34,545 nt of DNA from Geodermatophilaceae bacterium. Its GTDB lineage: Bacteria > Actinomycetota > Actinomycetes > Mycobacteriales > Geodermatophilaceae. The position numbers and the translations under genes were made by a program. Below the pieces are notes generated by a model. That model was not told the DNA's origin. It ran no database searches and worked only from the letters and a program-made list of their open reading frames with translations. The stretch is from positions 1 to 34,545 of the forward strand of contig JACCZY010000177.1 in assembly GCA_013695685.1 (NCBI GenBank), in the 5' to 3' direction. Below, one piece after another: positions 1 to 9,373 of this stretch; position 1 is the first letter of the stretch, and each line of letters opens with the position of its first letter.

Positions 1-557
1 GCATGCAGGTCCGTCCCGGCCTCACGCCAAGCTTCGCGTAGTGCGGCGGCGCCGTGGATCCGGCGATAGGCGAGTTCGGTCGCCGTGATCGGGACGACCG
101 GCAGCAGCCGGACCGGCTCCGACGCACCCGAGACGACCTCGGGAAGCTCCGGTTCGCCAACGATAACCGCGGTGAACCCCGCGCCGTCCCACAGCGGCTG
201 CCCGATGTCCACCGTCGCGTCGGGCGCCACAACGAGGCCCTCGACCACGGGCGCGCTGGCAAGCGCTGCCATCGTGCGCAGCACCGAGTCCTGATGCTCG
301 GACAGCGTGAGGACCAGTTCGGCCCGTGGCGCACTGACAGAGTCCACGACGACATCCGTCGGGTCGGTCATCGACGTCCGGGCCATGCCCACCGTGGTGT
401 AGCGCACGGTACCGGCATCATCCGGACCGAACCTCAACACCTCGATCGACGCGACACCTACGAACGACACCGAGCCGCGCGAGCCGACCGGCCCGAATGC
501 CGCGACCCACGCCGCCTCCACGGCGACCAGCACGTCAGTGGCGGAGTGGGATGTCAC
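1..557 (-). CDS. Suppressor of fused (SUFU) domain protein, truncated at its 3' end by the window edge
   Basis: Absent from ORF track (GTG start, no stop in window). Reverse-strand translation from GTG at 557: VTSHSATDVLVAVEAAWVAAFGPVGSRGSVSFVGVASIEVLRFGPDDAGTVRYTTVGMARTSMTDPTDVVVDSVSAPRAELVLTLSEHQDSVLRTMAALASAPVVEGLVVAPDATVDIGQPLWDGAGFTAVIVGEPELPEVVSGASEPVRLLPVVPITATELAYRRIHGAAALREAW... continuous to base 1. SUFU-like pattern (RAELVL, GQPLW, VRLLPVVPIT). Confidence 0.75.
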   Translation of the reverse strand, partial: MTSHSATDVLVAVEAAWVAAFGPVGSRGSVSFVGVASIEVLRFGPDDAGTVRYTTVGMARTSMTDPTDVVVDSVSAPRAELVLTLSEHQDSVLRTMAALASAPVVEGLVVAPDATVDIGQPLWDGAGFTAVIVGEPELPEVVSGASEPVRLLPVVPITATELAYRRIHGAAALREAWREAGTDLH

Positions 558-593
558 CAGGGAACGGTAACCACCAAGCCGCCGCCCGAGCGC

Positions 594-884
594 CTACATC
601 GCCTGACTGAAGCCGCGAGCGATCGCGGCGTCGGTCTCGGTCACCGTGGTCGCGGTCTGGTCCAGCAGGCTGCCGATGCCGAGCAGCGCCTGCTGCACGT
701 TCTGCGCGGCGGCCTGCCACTGCTGATACAGCGTCAGAAACGCCTGCGCCGAGCCGGCTTCCCAGCCGGTGGTCACGTCTGCGTTGATCCGGGTGGACAG
801 TGCGCCGGTCTGCGCCTGACTGTCGGCAGCGGCGGCACGGCATTGGCCGGCCATCGCCTGCAGGATCGGGATCTCGTACTTCAT
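594..884 (-). CDS. WXG100 family (ESX/type VII secretion) protein, 96 aa
   Basis: MKYEIPILQAMAGQCRAAAADSQAQTGALSTRINADVTTGWEAGSAQAFLTLYQQWQAAAQNVQQALLGIGSLLDQTATTVTETDAAIARGFSQAM: about 100 aa, two-helix pattern around GWEAGSAQAF; internal ATG at 884 follows a GAGGGCCC-like RBS. Confidence 0.85.
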   Translation of the reverse strand: MKYEIPILQAMAGQCRAAAADSQAQTGALSTRINADVTTGWEAGSAQAFLTLYQQWQAAAQNVQQALLGIGSLLDQTATTVTETDAAIARGFSQAM

Positions 885-971
885 GGGCCCTCCTTCGCGG
901 TCGGGTGATCGCTCGGAAGGTAGAACTTCAGCACCCGTGCCGCGGACACTGTCCACAGCCGGAGAAGTTGT

Positions 972-1808
972 TCACAGATGCGAGCGCAGCTCCCACAGTT
1001 CCGGATAGAAGCGCATATCGAGCCGGGTCCGCAGGTACGGCGCCCCCGACGACCCCCCGGTGCCGGACTTGGTTCCGATCTGCCGCTCCACCATGAGCAC
1101 GTGGTGCATCCGCCACCGCGCCCACAGCTCGTCGTGCTCCACAAGCGCCTCTGCCACGTCCCAGAGGTGCCCGTACGCCGCACGGTCCCGGCTGATCCCG
1201 ACCATGCCTTCCCGACGAAGCTCCACTGTGGACACATCGAATCCCGCGCTGCCCAGCAGATGGAGAAACCCGTCCCAGAGCGTCGGTTCGTCCAACCGCG
1301 CCAGCAACCTCGCCCGCTCCGTCGCGGTGGCATGCCCGAGCCGTTCGACGTACGCCGGTTCCTTCGCCCCCGACAGGAACTCCAGCTCCCGGAACTGCAC
1401 CGACTGGAACCCGCTGGCCGGCGCCAGCAGGTTGCGGAAGGTCAGGAAGTCCTGCGACGTCATCGTCTCCAGTACGTCGATCTGCTCGATCAGCAGCCGG
1501 GTGATGACGTGCGAGCGATGCAGCCGCTGCCGTGGGTGATACGCGTCACCGGCCAACATCAGGTCGCGGGCGTCGCCGAGTTCGTGCAGCAGCTGCCCGA
1601 ACCACAATTCATAGACCTGGTGGATCGTGATGAACAGGAGCTCGTCGTGCGCCGGAGGGTCCGACTTCAGCACCTGGGCGCCAAGCAGGTCCGGTAGGTG
1701 CAGGTAGCTGCCGTAGGACAGGCGGGCGCCAGCTCCGCCGAAGCTGGAGTTGTCACCGGAACCCGCCGATGCATGCGTTTCCTGGGATGCCTGGGCCACG
1801 GAGCGCAA
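972..1808 (-). CDS. kynA: Tryptophan 2,3-dioxygenase
   Basis: LSYGSYLHLPDLLGAQ, HDELLFITIHQVYELWFGQLLHELGDARD, SGFQSVQFRELEFLSG, WRMHHVLMVERQIGTKSGTGGSSGAPYLR are TDO signatures. Confidence 0.95.
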   Translation of the reverse strand: MRSVAQASQETHASAGSGDNSSFGGAGARLSYGSYLHLPDLLGAQVLKSDPPAHDELLFITIHQVYELWFGQLLHELGDARDLMLAGDAYHPRQRLHRSHVITRLLIEQIDVLETMTSQDFLTFRNLLAPASGFQSVQFRELEFLSGAKEPAYVERLGHATATERARLLARLDEPTLWDGFLHLLGSAGFDVSTVELRREGMVGISRDRAAYGHLWDVAEALVEHDELWARWRMHHVLMVERQIGTKSGTGGSSGAPYLRTRLDMRFYPELWELRSHL

Positions 1809-1882
1809 CCTACGCCGTTGTCCACAGGTTTCGCACGACCAGGCAGAGGACGACCGCGGCTGCTCAGACTCAGCCGGTGCGG

Positions 1883-4800
1883 ATGACCTTGACGCTGGTC
1901 CACGACGGGCAGCAGCTCGACGTCACGATCAGCGCGCCGCCTGGTTCCCGGCTCGGAGACGTCGCCGAGCAGCTTCGCGCCGCCGCAGGCGTGCCGGGCG
2001 CCGCCCTGTATGCCGGGTCGACCCGGCTTCACAACGATGCCCCGCTCGGCTCACCGGGGCTGCGGCACGGCTGCCTGCTCGGTGTCGGCAGCGCCGGACC
2101 GCGTCGCGGTGCAGCGGGATCGGTGCTCGAACTTCGTGTGGTCTCGGGGTTGCTGTCCGGTCTCACCCTCGGCCTCACCCGCGGGGAGCATGTGATCGGC
2201 CGCGGATCGTCGTGCCGACTCTTCCTCGACGACCCGGCCTGCTCACGCCGGCACGCCGTGGTCAGGGTCGGCGCCGACGGCGTCACGGTGACCGACCTGG
2301 GTTCGACGAACGGCACCCGGTTGGACGGTGCTGTCGTGAGCGCCTCGCCCGTCCCGATCATGCCCGGGCAGTTGCTCCGTGTCGGTCACAGCGTTCTCAG
2401 CCTCGCCGTACCGGGCGATGTCCCTGCCGAGACCCGGGCGACCCGGGACGGGACGGTGACGGTCAACCGGCCACCGCGACTGACCGATCCACCGACAGAG
2501 GTCACCATCGACTGGCCGGCCCGGCCGCCGCCGCGGGCCACACCCCGGCTGGCGGTGATCGCGTTGGCCCTGCCCATCGTCGCCGGGATCCTGCTCGCCG
2601 TCGTGCTGCGGATGCCGCAGTTCCTGCTCTTCACCCTGCTGTCGCCGCTGATCATGCTTGGCAGCTACCTGTCCGAGCGCACCGGCCGGCGACGTGGCCG
2701 CAGGCAGGACCTGGCCGACTACGAGCGGGAGCTGCGCCGTGCCGAAGCCGAGCGTGACGCGGCAATCAGCGTCGACTCGGCGGCTCGGCGCCGCGCCAGC
2801 CCCGACCTGGCCACCGTCAGGGCCACCGCGCAGCGGCCTGGACAGCGGCTCTGGGAACGCCGTCCCGGGGACCGGGACTTCATGCTCCTACGGGTCGGGT
2901 CCGCTGTTCACGCGGGCGGTGTGGCCGTCCGCGACGGAGCGAGCAGTGAGCCTGTCGTGGTCCCGGATCTCCCGGTGACCGTCTCGCTCACCTCCGTCGG
3001 CGTCCTCGGCCTGGCCGGACCGGACGAGCCGTTGCTTGCTATCGCCCGAGGTCTGCTCTGCCAGCTCGCGACGCTGCACAGCCCCCGGGATCTGCGGGTC
3101 GTCCTTCTGGTGCAACGGAATCGGGCCACGCAATGGGAGTGGGCGCGCTGGCTGCCGCAGCTGCATCGTGCCGGCACCGCCGCCGAACTCACTGCGCTGC
3201 TCGACGAGCGGCAGCAGAACCGGCGCACCGGTACGCCGGATACCGTGCTGGTGCTGCACGAGTCCGGGCGGCTGCGAGCCGAGCCAGGTGTCGCGCGCCT
3301 GCTAGCCGAGGGTCCCGCCGCCGGGATCGTCGCACTGTGCCTGGACCGGCACGAACGCCGGTTGCCGACCGAGTGCCGGGCTGTCGCCGCGGTCGGAGGG
3401 GAGATCGGCACCCTGGTGCGGCTGTCGGTGGACGGCGGCGGCGCCACCGCCGACGTGCTTGCCGACGGACTACCGCTGCCCGTCGCCGCCGACATCGCCC
3501 GCGCCGTCGCCGCCCTGCGCGACCCCGGCGGTGGCGCCGAGGAGCGCCTTCCGGGCCGGGTACGCCTGCTCGATCTGCTCGGACTGCCACGTCCCTCCGG
3601 GGCGCTGCTCGCCGCCGCCTGGGCCGCCAGCGATCTCACGCCCCGAACCGTGCTCGGTTGCACGGCCAAGGGCCCGTACGCCGTCGATCTCATCACCGAT
3701 GGCCCGCACGCGCTCGTCGCCGGTACGACGGGAGCCGGCAAGTCCGAGCTGCTGCAGACGCTGATCGCCGCCCTGGCAGTCGCCACTCCTCCATCGGGCA
3801 TCCAGTTCGTGCTCGTCGACTACAAGGGCGGCGCGGCGTTCCACGAGTGCGCCAGGCTGCCGCACACCATCGGGCTGGTCACCGACCTCGACGCCCATCT
3901 CACGCAACGCGCACTGCGCTCGCTCACCGCAGAACTCACCCGCCGCGAGTGCATCCTCGCCGCCGCCGGTGCCAGCGATCTGGCCGGCTACCACGGCGGC
4001 GAGCCGGTACCCCGACTGGTGATCGTCGTCGACGAGTTCGCGGCATTGGCGCAGGAACTGCCGGAGTTCGTCAGCGGACTGGTCGCGATCGCCGCCCGCG
4101 GCCGTTCGCTGGGCATCCACCTCGTGCTGGCCACGCAGCGTCCCGGCGGCACCGTCACCCCGGAGATCCGGGCCAACACGTCCCTGCGGATCGCGCTGCG
4201 GGTTACCGACGAGGGTGAGTCCCGCGACATCGTCGACCAGTCCGGTGCCGCCCGAATCTCCAAGCACACGCCCGGCCGCGCGCTGATCCGAACCGGGACC
4301 GAACCGGCGACACTGGTCCAGACCGCCCGTGTGGCCGGGTGGGCGCCACCCCCACGGCCGGCTCCGACGGTGACCACCGGGTGGCAGACCCGATCCGCGC
4401 CGGCCTCCCGCGACGGCGAGGGTCCTACCGACCTTCAGCAGATAGTCGAGGCGGCAGGTGAGGCGGCCAGGCTGTCCGGATGGCAGCCGTTGGCGAGCCC
4501 GTGGCTGCCGCCCCTGCCGGACCTGCTGACGCTGGACGACCTGGCCGACGCCCTGACCCCGGAGGCACCGGCCGAAGCACCGGCCGACATCGCCGCTTTG
4601 GGCCTGATCGACCATCCGGACGAGCAGCGCCGCTCTGTCCTCGGTGTCAGCCTGACAGCAGATGCCTCGCTGCTCATCGCCGGCGGTCAGCGCAGCGGCC
4701 GCACCACCGCCGTACGCTCCCTGCTCGGATCGCTCGCCCGCGGTTGGAGCGCCGACGACCTGCACGTTCATGTCATCGACTGCGCCGGAGGCGGGCTCCT

Positions 4801-6031
4801 GGCAGCCGGGCGGCTACCGCACTGCGGCTGCGCGATCGGCCGCGACGACACCGCTCGCGGTCGCCGCCTGCTGGCGCGCTTGCTGGTGGAGACCGAACGC
4901 CGCCAGACACTCCTTGCCTCGACGGGGGCCGCGTCGCTCGCCGAGTACCGCCGCGGACGGAGTACGCCGGACGACCGGCCGCCGTACGTCGTGCTCGTGG
5001 TCGACGGGTGGGAGGGGTTCGTGCAGAGCTACGAACCCGTCGACGCCGGGCAGCCGGTCGAGACCCTGCTCCGCCTGATCCGGGAAGGCGCTGCCGCGGG
5101 AATCCGGGTAGTCGTCACGAGTGATCGCGCCGGTCTCGGTGTCCGGCTGTCCGGCCTCTTTCCCCGGCGCATCGTGCTGCCGCTAGCCGACCGCGGCGAC
5201 TACGCCCTGGCCGGAATCCCCACCCGCGCCGTCCCGCACCACCTTCCGGCCGGCCGCGGGCTGCTGCCCGGCACTGCGCTGGAATGCCAGATCGCCGTCG
5301 TGAGCGACGATCCATCGGGTACGGCGCAGACCGCGGCCCTCGACCTGATCGCCGCGAACACGCCCGCAGCCACGACGCACCCGCCGCTGCGGATCACCGA
5401 ACTCCCCAGCGCCGTCGCACTGGATCAACTGCCCGGCCACGAGCGGCCGATGGGGACGGTCCTCGGTCGCGGCGGAGACGACGCCGGGCCGATCACGCTC
5501 GACCTCGACGCCCTCGGCCCCGGATTCCTCGTCGCAGGTCCGGCCCGCAGCGGCAAGTCGACAGCGCTGCGCGTGCTGGCGCACGGGCTACGGCACACCG
5601 GTACGCCGATCGTCGTGGTCACCGGCCGGCGCTCAGCCCTGCGCTCGCTGGCCGGTGCGCGCGCTGTCCTCGGCGCCAGCGACGGCGAGGCGCTTCGTGC
5701 CGCGACTGCCGACCCGCCGGTCGTCGTCCTTGCCGACGACATCGAGTCGCTCGTCGACTCACCCGTCGACAGCCTCCTCACCGGCCTGGTCCGCGACGAC
5801 CGGGGCATCACCGTCGTCGGCGCCGGCCGCAGCGACGACCTGGCCGGCGCATTCCGGGGACTCGGTGTCGACCTGCGGCGGCGGCGTACCGGCCTGCTGC
5901 TGACCCCGGGACCGATGGACGGGGAGCTGCTCGGCGTCCGGCTCCCCCGCGGCCTGACCGAGCGGATCCCCGGCCGCGGTTACCTCGTCGTGCACGGCGA
6001 CCTGACCCGGGTGCAGGTCGCCCTGCCCTGA
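1883..6031 (+). CDS. eccC: FHA-domain EccC/EssC-type FtsK/SpoIIIE ATPase (type VII secretion)
   Basis: N-terminal FHA (HVIGRGSSCRLFLDDPACSRRHAVV...DLGSTNGTRLDG), two hydrophobic helices near AVIALALPIVAGILLAVVLRMPQFLLFTLLSPLIMLGSYL, then three P-loop modules: GTTGAGKSE, GGQRSGRTT (degenerate) and GPARSGKST. The ORF track start at 1769 is probably too long; ATG at 1883 (or GTG at 1877) is preferred. Confidence 0.88.
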   Translation: MTLTLVHDGQQLDVTISAPPGSRLGDVAEQLRAAAGVPGAALYAGSTRLHNDAPLGSPGLRHGCLLGVGSAGPRRGAAGSVLELRVVSGLLSGLTLGLTRGEHVIGRGSSCRLFLDDPACSRRHAVVRVGADGVTVTDLGSTNGTRLDGAVVSASPVPIMPGQLLRVGHSVLSLAVPGDVPAETRATRDGTVTVNRPPRLTDPPTEVTIDWPARPPPRATPRLAVIALALPIVAGILLAVVLRMPQFLLFTLLSPLIMLGSYLSERTGRRRGRRQDLADYERELRRAEAERDAAISVDSAARRRASPDLATVRATAQRPGQRLWERRPGDRDFMLLRVGSAVHAGGVAVRDGASSEPVVVPDLPVTVSLTSVGVLGLAGPDEPLLAIARGLLCQLATLHSPRDLRVVLLVQRNRATQWEWARWLPQLHRAGTAAELTALLDERQQNRRTGTPDTVLVLHESGRLRAEPGVARLLAEGPAAGIVALCLDRHERRLPTECRAVAAVGGEIGTLVRLSVDGGGATADVLADGLPLPVAADIARAVAALRDPGGGAEERLPGRVRLLDLLGLPRPSGALLAAAWAASDLTPRTVLGCTAKGPYAVDLITDGPHALVAGTTGAGKSELLQTLIAALAVATPPSGIQFVLVDYKGGAAFHECARLPHTIGLVTDLDAHLTQRALRSLTAELTRRECILAAAGASDLAGYHGGEPVPRLVIVVDEFAALAQELPEFVSGLVAIAARGRSLGIHLVLATQRPGGTVTPEIRANTSLRIALRVTDEGESRDIVDQSGAARISKHTPGRALIRTGTEPATLVQTARVAGWAPPPRPAPTVTTGWQTRSAPASRDGEGPTDLQQIVEAAGEAARLSGWQPLASPWLPPLPDLLTLDDLADALTPEAPAEAPADIAALGLIDHPDEQRRSVLGVSLTADASLLIAGGQRSGRTTAVRSLLGSLARGWSADDLHVHVIDCAGGGLLAAGRLPHCGCAIGRDDTARGRRLLARLLVETERRQTLLASTGAASLAEYRRGRSTPDDRPPYVVLVVDGWEGFVQSYEPVDAGQPVETLLRLIREGAAAGIRVVVTSDRAGLGVRLSGLFPRRIVLPLADRGDYALAGIPTRAVPHHLPAGRGLLPGTALECQIAVVSDDPSGTAQTAALDLIAANTPAATTHPPLRITELPSAVALDQLPGHERPMGTVLGRGGDDAGPITLDLDALGPGFLVAGPARSGKSTALRVLAHGLRHTGTPIVVVTGRRSALRSLAGARAVLGASDGEALRAATADPPVVVLADDIESLVDSPVDSLLTGLVRDDRGITVVGAGRSDDLAGAFRGLGVDLRRRRTGLLLTPGPMDGELLGVRLPRGLTERIPGRGYLVVHGDLTRVQVALP

Positions 6032-6052
6032 GCCGTCCGGAAGGCAGCGGCG

Positions 6053-7681
6053 TCAGCCCTGGTGCGGGTACTCCACGCTGACCGCCGGCACGAACGTCTC
6101 TTTGATGATGCGCGGTGAGGTCCACCGCAGCAGGTTCAGCGGCGACCCGGCCTTATCGTTCGTACCGCTGGCGCGTGCGCCGCCGAAGGGCTGCTGGCCG
6201 ACGACGGCACCGGTCGGCTTGTCGTTGACGTAGAAGTTGCCGGCGGAGAACCGCAGCGCCTGCATCGCTGCGTCGATCACCCGGCGATCGGTGCCGAAGA
6301 TCGATCCGGTGAGCGCATAGGGTGCGATATCCGCGGCCTGGGCCACCGTCTCGTCGTACGCCGAATCCTCGTACACGTGCACGCCCAGGAACGGCCCGAA
6401 GTACTCGGTGGTGAAGATCTCGTGCGTGGGGTCGGCACTGGTGGCGACAGTGGGTCGGACGATGAAGCCCTCCGCGTCATCGCCGGTCCCCCCGGCAATC
6501 ACCTCGACGTCGGCGTCGGAGCGCGCCATCTGCTGAACCTTCGACAGCCGGTCGTAGGACCGCCGGTCGATCACGGCGCCGCCGAACTGGGACAGGTCCG
6601 TCACGTCGCCGTACGTCAAGCTCTCGGTCTTGTGCACCAGTGCGTCGCGGACCTCGCTGTCCCACAGCGAGCGCGGGATGTAGGCACGCGAGGCGGCCGA
6701 GCACTTCTGACCCTGGTACTCGAAAGCGCCCCGCACGAGGGCAGTGACGAGCGCGGCCGGCTCGGCACTCGGGTGGGCGATCACGAAGTCCTTGCCGCCG
6801 GTCTCGCCGACGAGCCGCGGGTACCCACGGTAGGACGCGATCCGCGCGCCGACGGTCGACCACAGGTGCTGGAACGTCGTGGTCGAGCCGGTGAAGTGGA
6901 TGCCTGCCAGTCGCGGGTCGCCGACGGCGACCTCGCTGACCGCATGCCCGTCGCCGGTCACCATGTTGATGACACCCGGCGGCAGTCCCGCCGCCTCCAG
7001 CAGCCGCATCGTGCAGTGCGCGGCGAACTGCTGGGTCGGCGACGGCTTCCAGACGACGGTGTTGCCCATCAGTGCCGGCGCCAGCGGGAGGTTGCCAGCG
7101 ATCGCGGTGAAGTTGAACGGCGAGATCGCGAGGACGAAGCCCTCCAGCGGGCGGTGGTCCATCCGGTTCCACACACCGGCACCGGACATCGGCTGCTCGG
7201 TGAGGATCTGCCGGCCGAAGTGCACGTTGAACCGCATGAAGTCGATCAGCTCGCAGGCGGCGTCGATCTCGGCCTGGAAGACGGTCTTCGACTGACCCAG
7301 CATCGTCGCGGCGACGAGCCTGGCCCGCCATGGGCCGGCCAGCAGGTCGGCGGCGCGCAGCAGCACGGCCGCCCGCTCGTCGAAGGGCAGCTCCCGCCAC
7401 ATCGGTGCAGCAGCGACCGCGGCGTCCACCGCCGCCTGCACGTCGGCGTTCGTCGCCTGCCGGCCGGTCCCCAGTACGGCGGCGTGCCGGTGCGGCTGGA
7501 CGACGTCGAAAGCGTCGCCGCCGCCGAAGCGCTGGTGGCCGTCGATCGTCATTGTCAGCTCGGCGGGCGCGGACTGCAGGTCCTTGAGCGCGGTCTCGAC
7601 GTCGGCTCGCTCGGCCGACCCCGGCGGGTAGTTCAGGACGGGCTCGTTGACCGGGGTGGGCGTGACGGTGACGGCATCCAT
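6053..7681 (-). CDS. pruA: L-glutamate gamma-semialdehyde (1-pyrroline-5-carboxylate) dehydrogenase
   Basis: Aldehyde dehydrogenase motifs LVGETGGKDFVIAHPSA and EYQGQKCSAASRAYIP, C-terminal QQPFGGARASGTNDKAGSPLNLLRW. Start MDAVTVTPTPVNEP at 7681. Confidence 0.95.
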   Translation of the reverse strand: MDAVTVTPTPVNEPVLNYPPGSAERADVETALKDLQSAPAELTMTIDGHQRFGGGDAFDVVQPHRHAAVLGTGRQATNADVQAAVDAAVAAAPMWRELPFDERAAVLLRAADLLAGPWRARLVAATMLGQSKTVFQAEIDAACELIDFMRFNVHFGRQILTEQPMSGAGVWNRMDHRPLEGFVLAISPFNFTAIAGNLPLAPALMGNTVVWKPSPTQQFAAHCTMRLLEAAGLPPGVINMVTGDGHAVSEVAVGDPRLAGIHFTGSTTTFQHLWSTVGARIASYRGYPRLVGETGGKDFVIAHPSAEPAALVTALVRGAFEYQGQKCSAASRAYIPRSLWDSEVRDALVHKTESLTYGDVTDLSQFGGAVIDRRSYDRLSKVQQMARSDADVEVIAGGTGDDAEGFIVRPTVATSADPTHEIFTTEYFGPFLGVHVYEDSAYDETVAQAADIAPYALTGSIFGTDRRVIDAAMQALRFSAGNFYVNDKPTGAVVGQQPFGGARASGTNDKAGSPLNLLRWTSPRIIKETFVPAVSVEYPHQG

Positions 7682-7779
7682 GGCGGTGCTCCTGTGCTGG
7701 CTCGGCTGCACTGACGAGGCCTTCCATCGTGTCACGCCGGCGGGTGCCGCCCGGCCCACTTGAGGCCCTGAGGACGTAA

Positions 7780-7821
7780 CGGCAGAGACAGCGTGCCAAT
7801 GTTGTCACCCTGTGTCTGCCG
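7780..7821. repeat. Imperfect inverted repeat CGGCAGAGACA-N20-TGTGTCTGCCG between the DUF6912-like gene and pruA
   Basis: 10 of 11 arm positions pair; it lies downstream of the gene ending at 7838 and about 100 bp upstream of the pruA start. Confidence 0.5.
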
Positions 7822-7837
7822 CTAGCTCGTTCGACAG

Positions 7838-8353
7838 TCACAACAGCTCGATGAGGGCTCCGATCTCCTGGGTCGCGTACCACGCCAGCTCGTAGCCCTC
7901 GGCCTCGTCCACGACGAACTGCGCGTCGTCGCTGCCCATATCGGCCTCAAGTACGACGTTCGCCGCGGCCCGGACGGCCGGCTCGGCGTCGGCGGTGTCG
8001 GCGTGCGCGGCAGCCACGGCGCTCAGTGGCACGGCCGCTGACAGTTCCACCACCGCGCGATCAAGGTCGGGCCGGGGTGTGACCTGCTCGTCCGGGATGT
8101 CGGCGGCCACCACTACCCGCCTCCGGGCCGCGGTGGGGTCGGCATCGATCAGGCGGAGGCTGGCCGCCGTTGCCTCGCGCAGCGCGGCGTACTCCAACTC
8201 CTCCGCGCCGGAGTCGGGGGCTGAGTCGGTGACGGAATACCACTCGCGAACAGCGGGCGTGACGGCGAAGGCCCGTACCGGAGGTGACCCGAGCTCGCCG
8301 TCGTCCAGTAGCACGCGCAGTGTCGGCACCGTCGCCGGGATGTACACGCGCAT
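7838..8353 (-). CDS. DUF6912-like actinobacterial protein of unknown function
   Basis: MRVYIPATVPTLRVLLDDGELGSPPVRAFAVTPAVREWYSVTD...EELEYAALREATAASLRLIDADPTAARRRVVVAADIPDEQV. Start ATG at 8353, 2 bp after the stop of the upstream patatin gene. Confidence 0.75.
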   Translation of the reverse strand: MRVYIPATVPTLRVLLDDGELGSPPVRAFAVTPAVREWYSVTDSAPDSGAEELEYAALREATAASLRLIDADPTAARRRVVVAADIPDEQVTPRPDLDRAVVELSAAVPLSAVAAAHADTADAEPAVRAAANVVLEADMGSDDAQFVVDEAEGYELAWYATQEIGALIELL

Positions 8354-8355
8354 CA

Positions 8356-9300
8356 CTAGGCGCTGAGGTCGCTGCGCCGGTCCCGCAACGCGTCGGTACT
8401 TGTGCACAGCGACGTACGCAGCACCGCACGGCGACGACGATGGTCCATCATGTTCGAGCCGATCGCCCGCAGGTCGTCGGCGCCGGGAGCCAGCAGCGTC
8501 ACTTCCGTGCCCGAGCGGGTCACCTTCTCCGCCTCACGCTGCAGCCGCCGGGTGACCGTACGCCGGAAGCGCCGCTCGAGCTGGCCGACAAAGGACAACG
8601 GCTGGTCGTAACCGGTGGCTGCCATCGGCGCCACAACGAACACCTCGTCCAGGGCACTGCCCGCCAGCAGGTCGAGCGACGTCGCGGAGTGCGCGCCGCC
8701 ATCGACGTACAGTCGACCGCCGATCCGCACCGGCGCATACCACCCTGGGATCGCACAGGAGGCAGTGACCGCCTCGGACAGCCGGGCCCCCGGCGCCCCC
8801 TGCTGGCCGAACACGGTGCGCCGTCCAGTCGCGTAATCCAGGGCGACGATCCAGGTCTCGCGCTCCGGCCAGGAAGCGGAGCCGATCCGCTCGACCATGT
8901 TCGTGACCGGCGCGAGCCGGCCCCGGCCTCGGGGCAGCAGCGCGGTCGCCGCGGTGATCGGGGGGAAACGGCTCGGGTGCCGGGCGACACGGGCGAGCAG
9001 CTGCGGACTGCCGAGGCCCAGCAGCGGCAGCGGCGGCAACGCGCCGCCGGAGTCGCTGTCGTAGTTCCAGTCGATCTCCACGTCGCCGGGGCGGACCCGG
9101 CCGCGCTGGTGGCGCAGCACCGTGTCCAGCGGTACGTCGTTGGACAGCACTGCCGCCATGATCGAGCCGGCCGACGTCCCGACGATGACGTCCATGTCGC
9201 GGACGTCCATCCCCAGCGACTGCTCGAGGGCGTGCAGCGCACCGACCGTCCAGGTGAAGCCGAGAACGCCCCCGGCACCGAGCACGAGCCCGCGTCTCAC
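8356..9300 (-). CDS. Patatin-like phospholipase
   Basis: VRRGLVLGAGGVLGFTWTVGALHAL (oxyanion loop), VGTSAGS (nucleophile elbow), YVDGGAHSATSLDLL (catalytic Asp). GTG start at 9300. Confidence 0.9.
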   Translation of the reverse strand: MRRGLVLGAGGVLGFTWTVGALHALEQSLGMDVRDMDVIVGTSAGSIMAAVLSNDVPLDTVLRHQRGRVRPGDVEIDWNYDSDSGGALPPLPLLGLGSPQLLARVARHPSRFPPITAATALLPRGRGRLAPVTNMVERIGSASWPERETWIVALDYATGRRTVFGQQGAPGARLSEAVTASCAIPGWYAPVRIGGRLYVDGGAHSATSLDLLAGSALDEVFVVAPMAATGYDQPLSFVGQLERRFRRTVTRRLQREAEKVTRSGTEVTLLAPGADDLRAIGSNMMDHRRRRAVLRTSLCTSTDALRDRRSDLSA

Positions 9301-9373
9301 GTGCACACCTCGCTCCGCCCGGTGCGCCGCGTTCGCGGCACGCTGCACCCAGTGGCTCGCTCGCTGCGCCCGC

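Noticed and set aside
54-908. 284-aa plus-strand ORF covering the left end
   Set aside because: Antisense to the SUFU-like and WXG100 genes; low-complexity Arg/His/Asp composition.
1769-1882. N-terminal extension of EccC in the ORF track
   Set aside because: Residues before MTLTLVHDGQQ are Arg/Thr-rich, run through the divergent kynA-eccC intergenic DNA and show no domain similarity.
3470-4771. 433-aa minus-strand ORF inside eccC
   Set aside because: Opposite strand of well-supported P-loop modules; Gly/Gln/Arg-rich shadow ORF with no recognisable motif.
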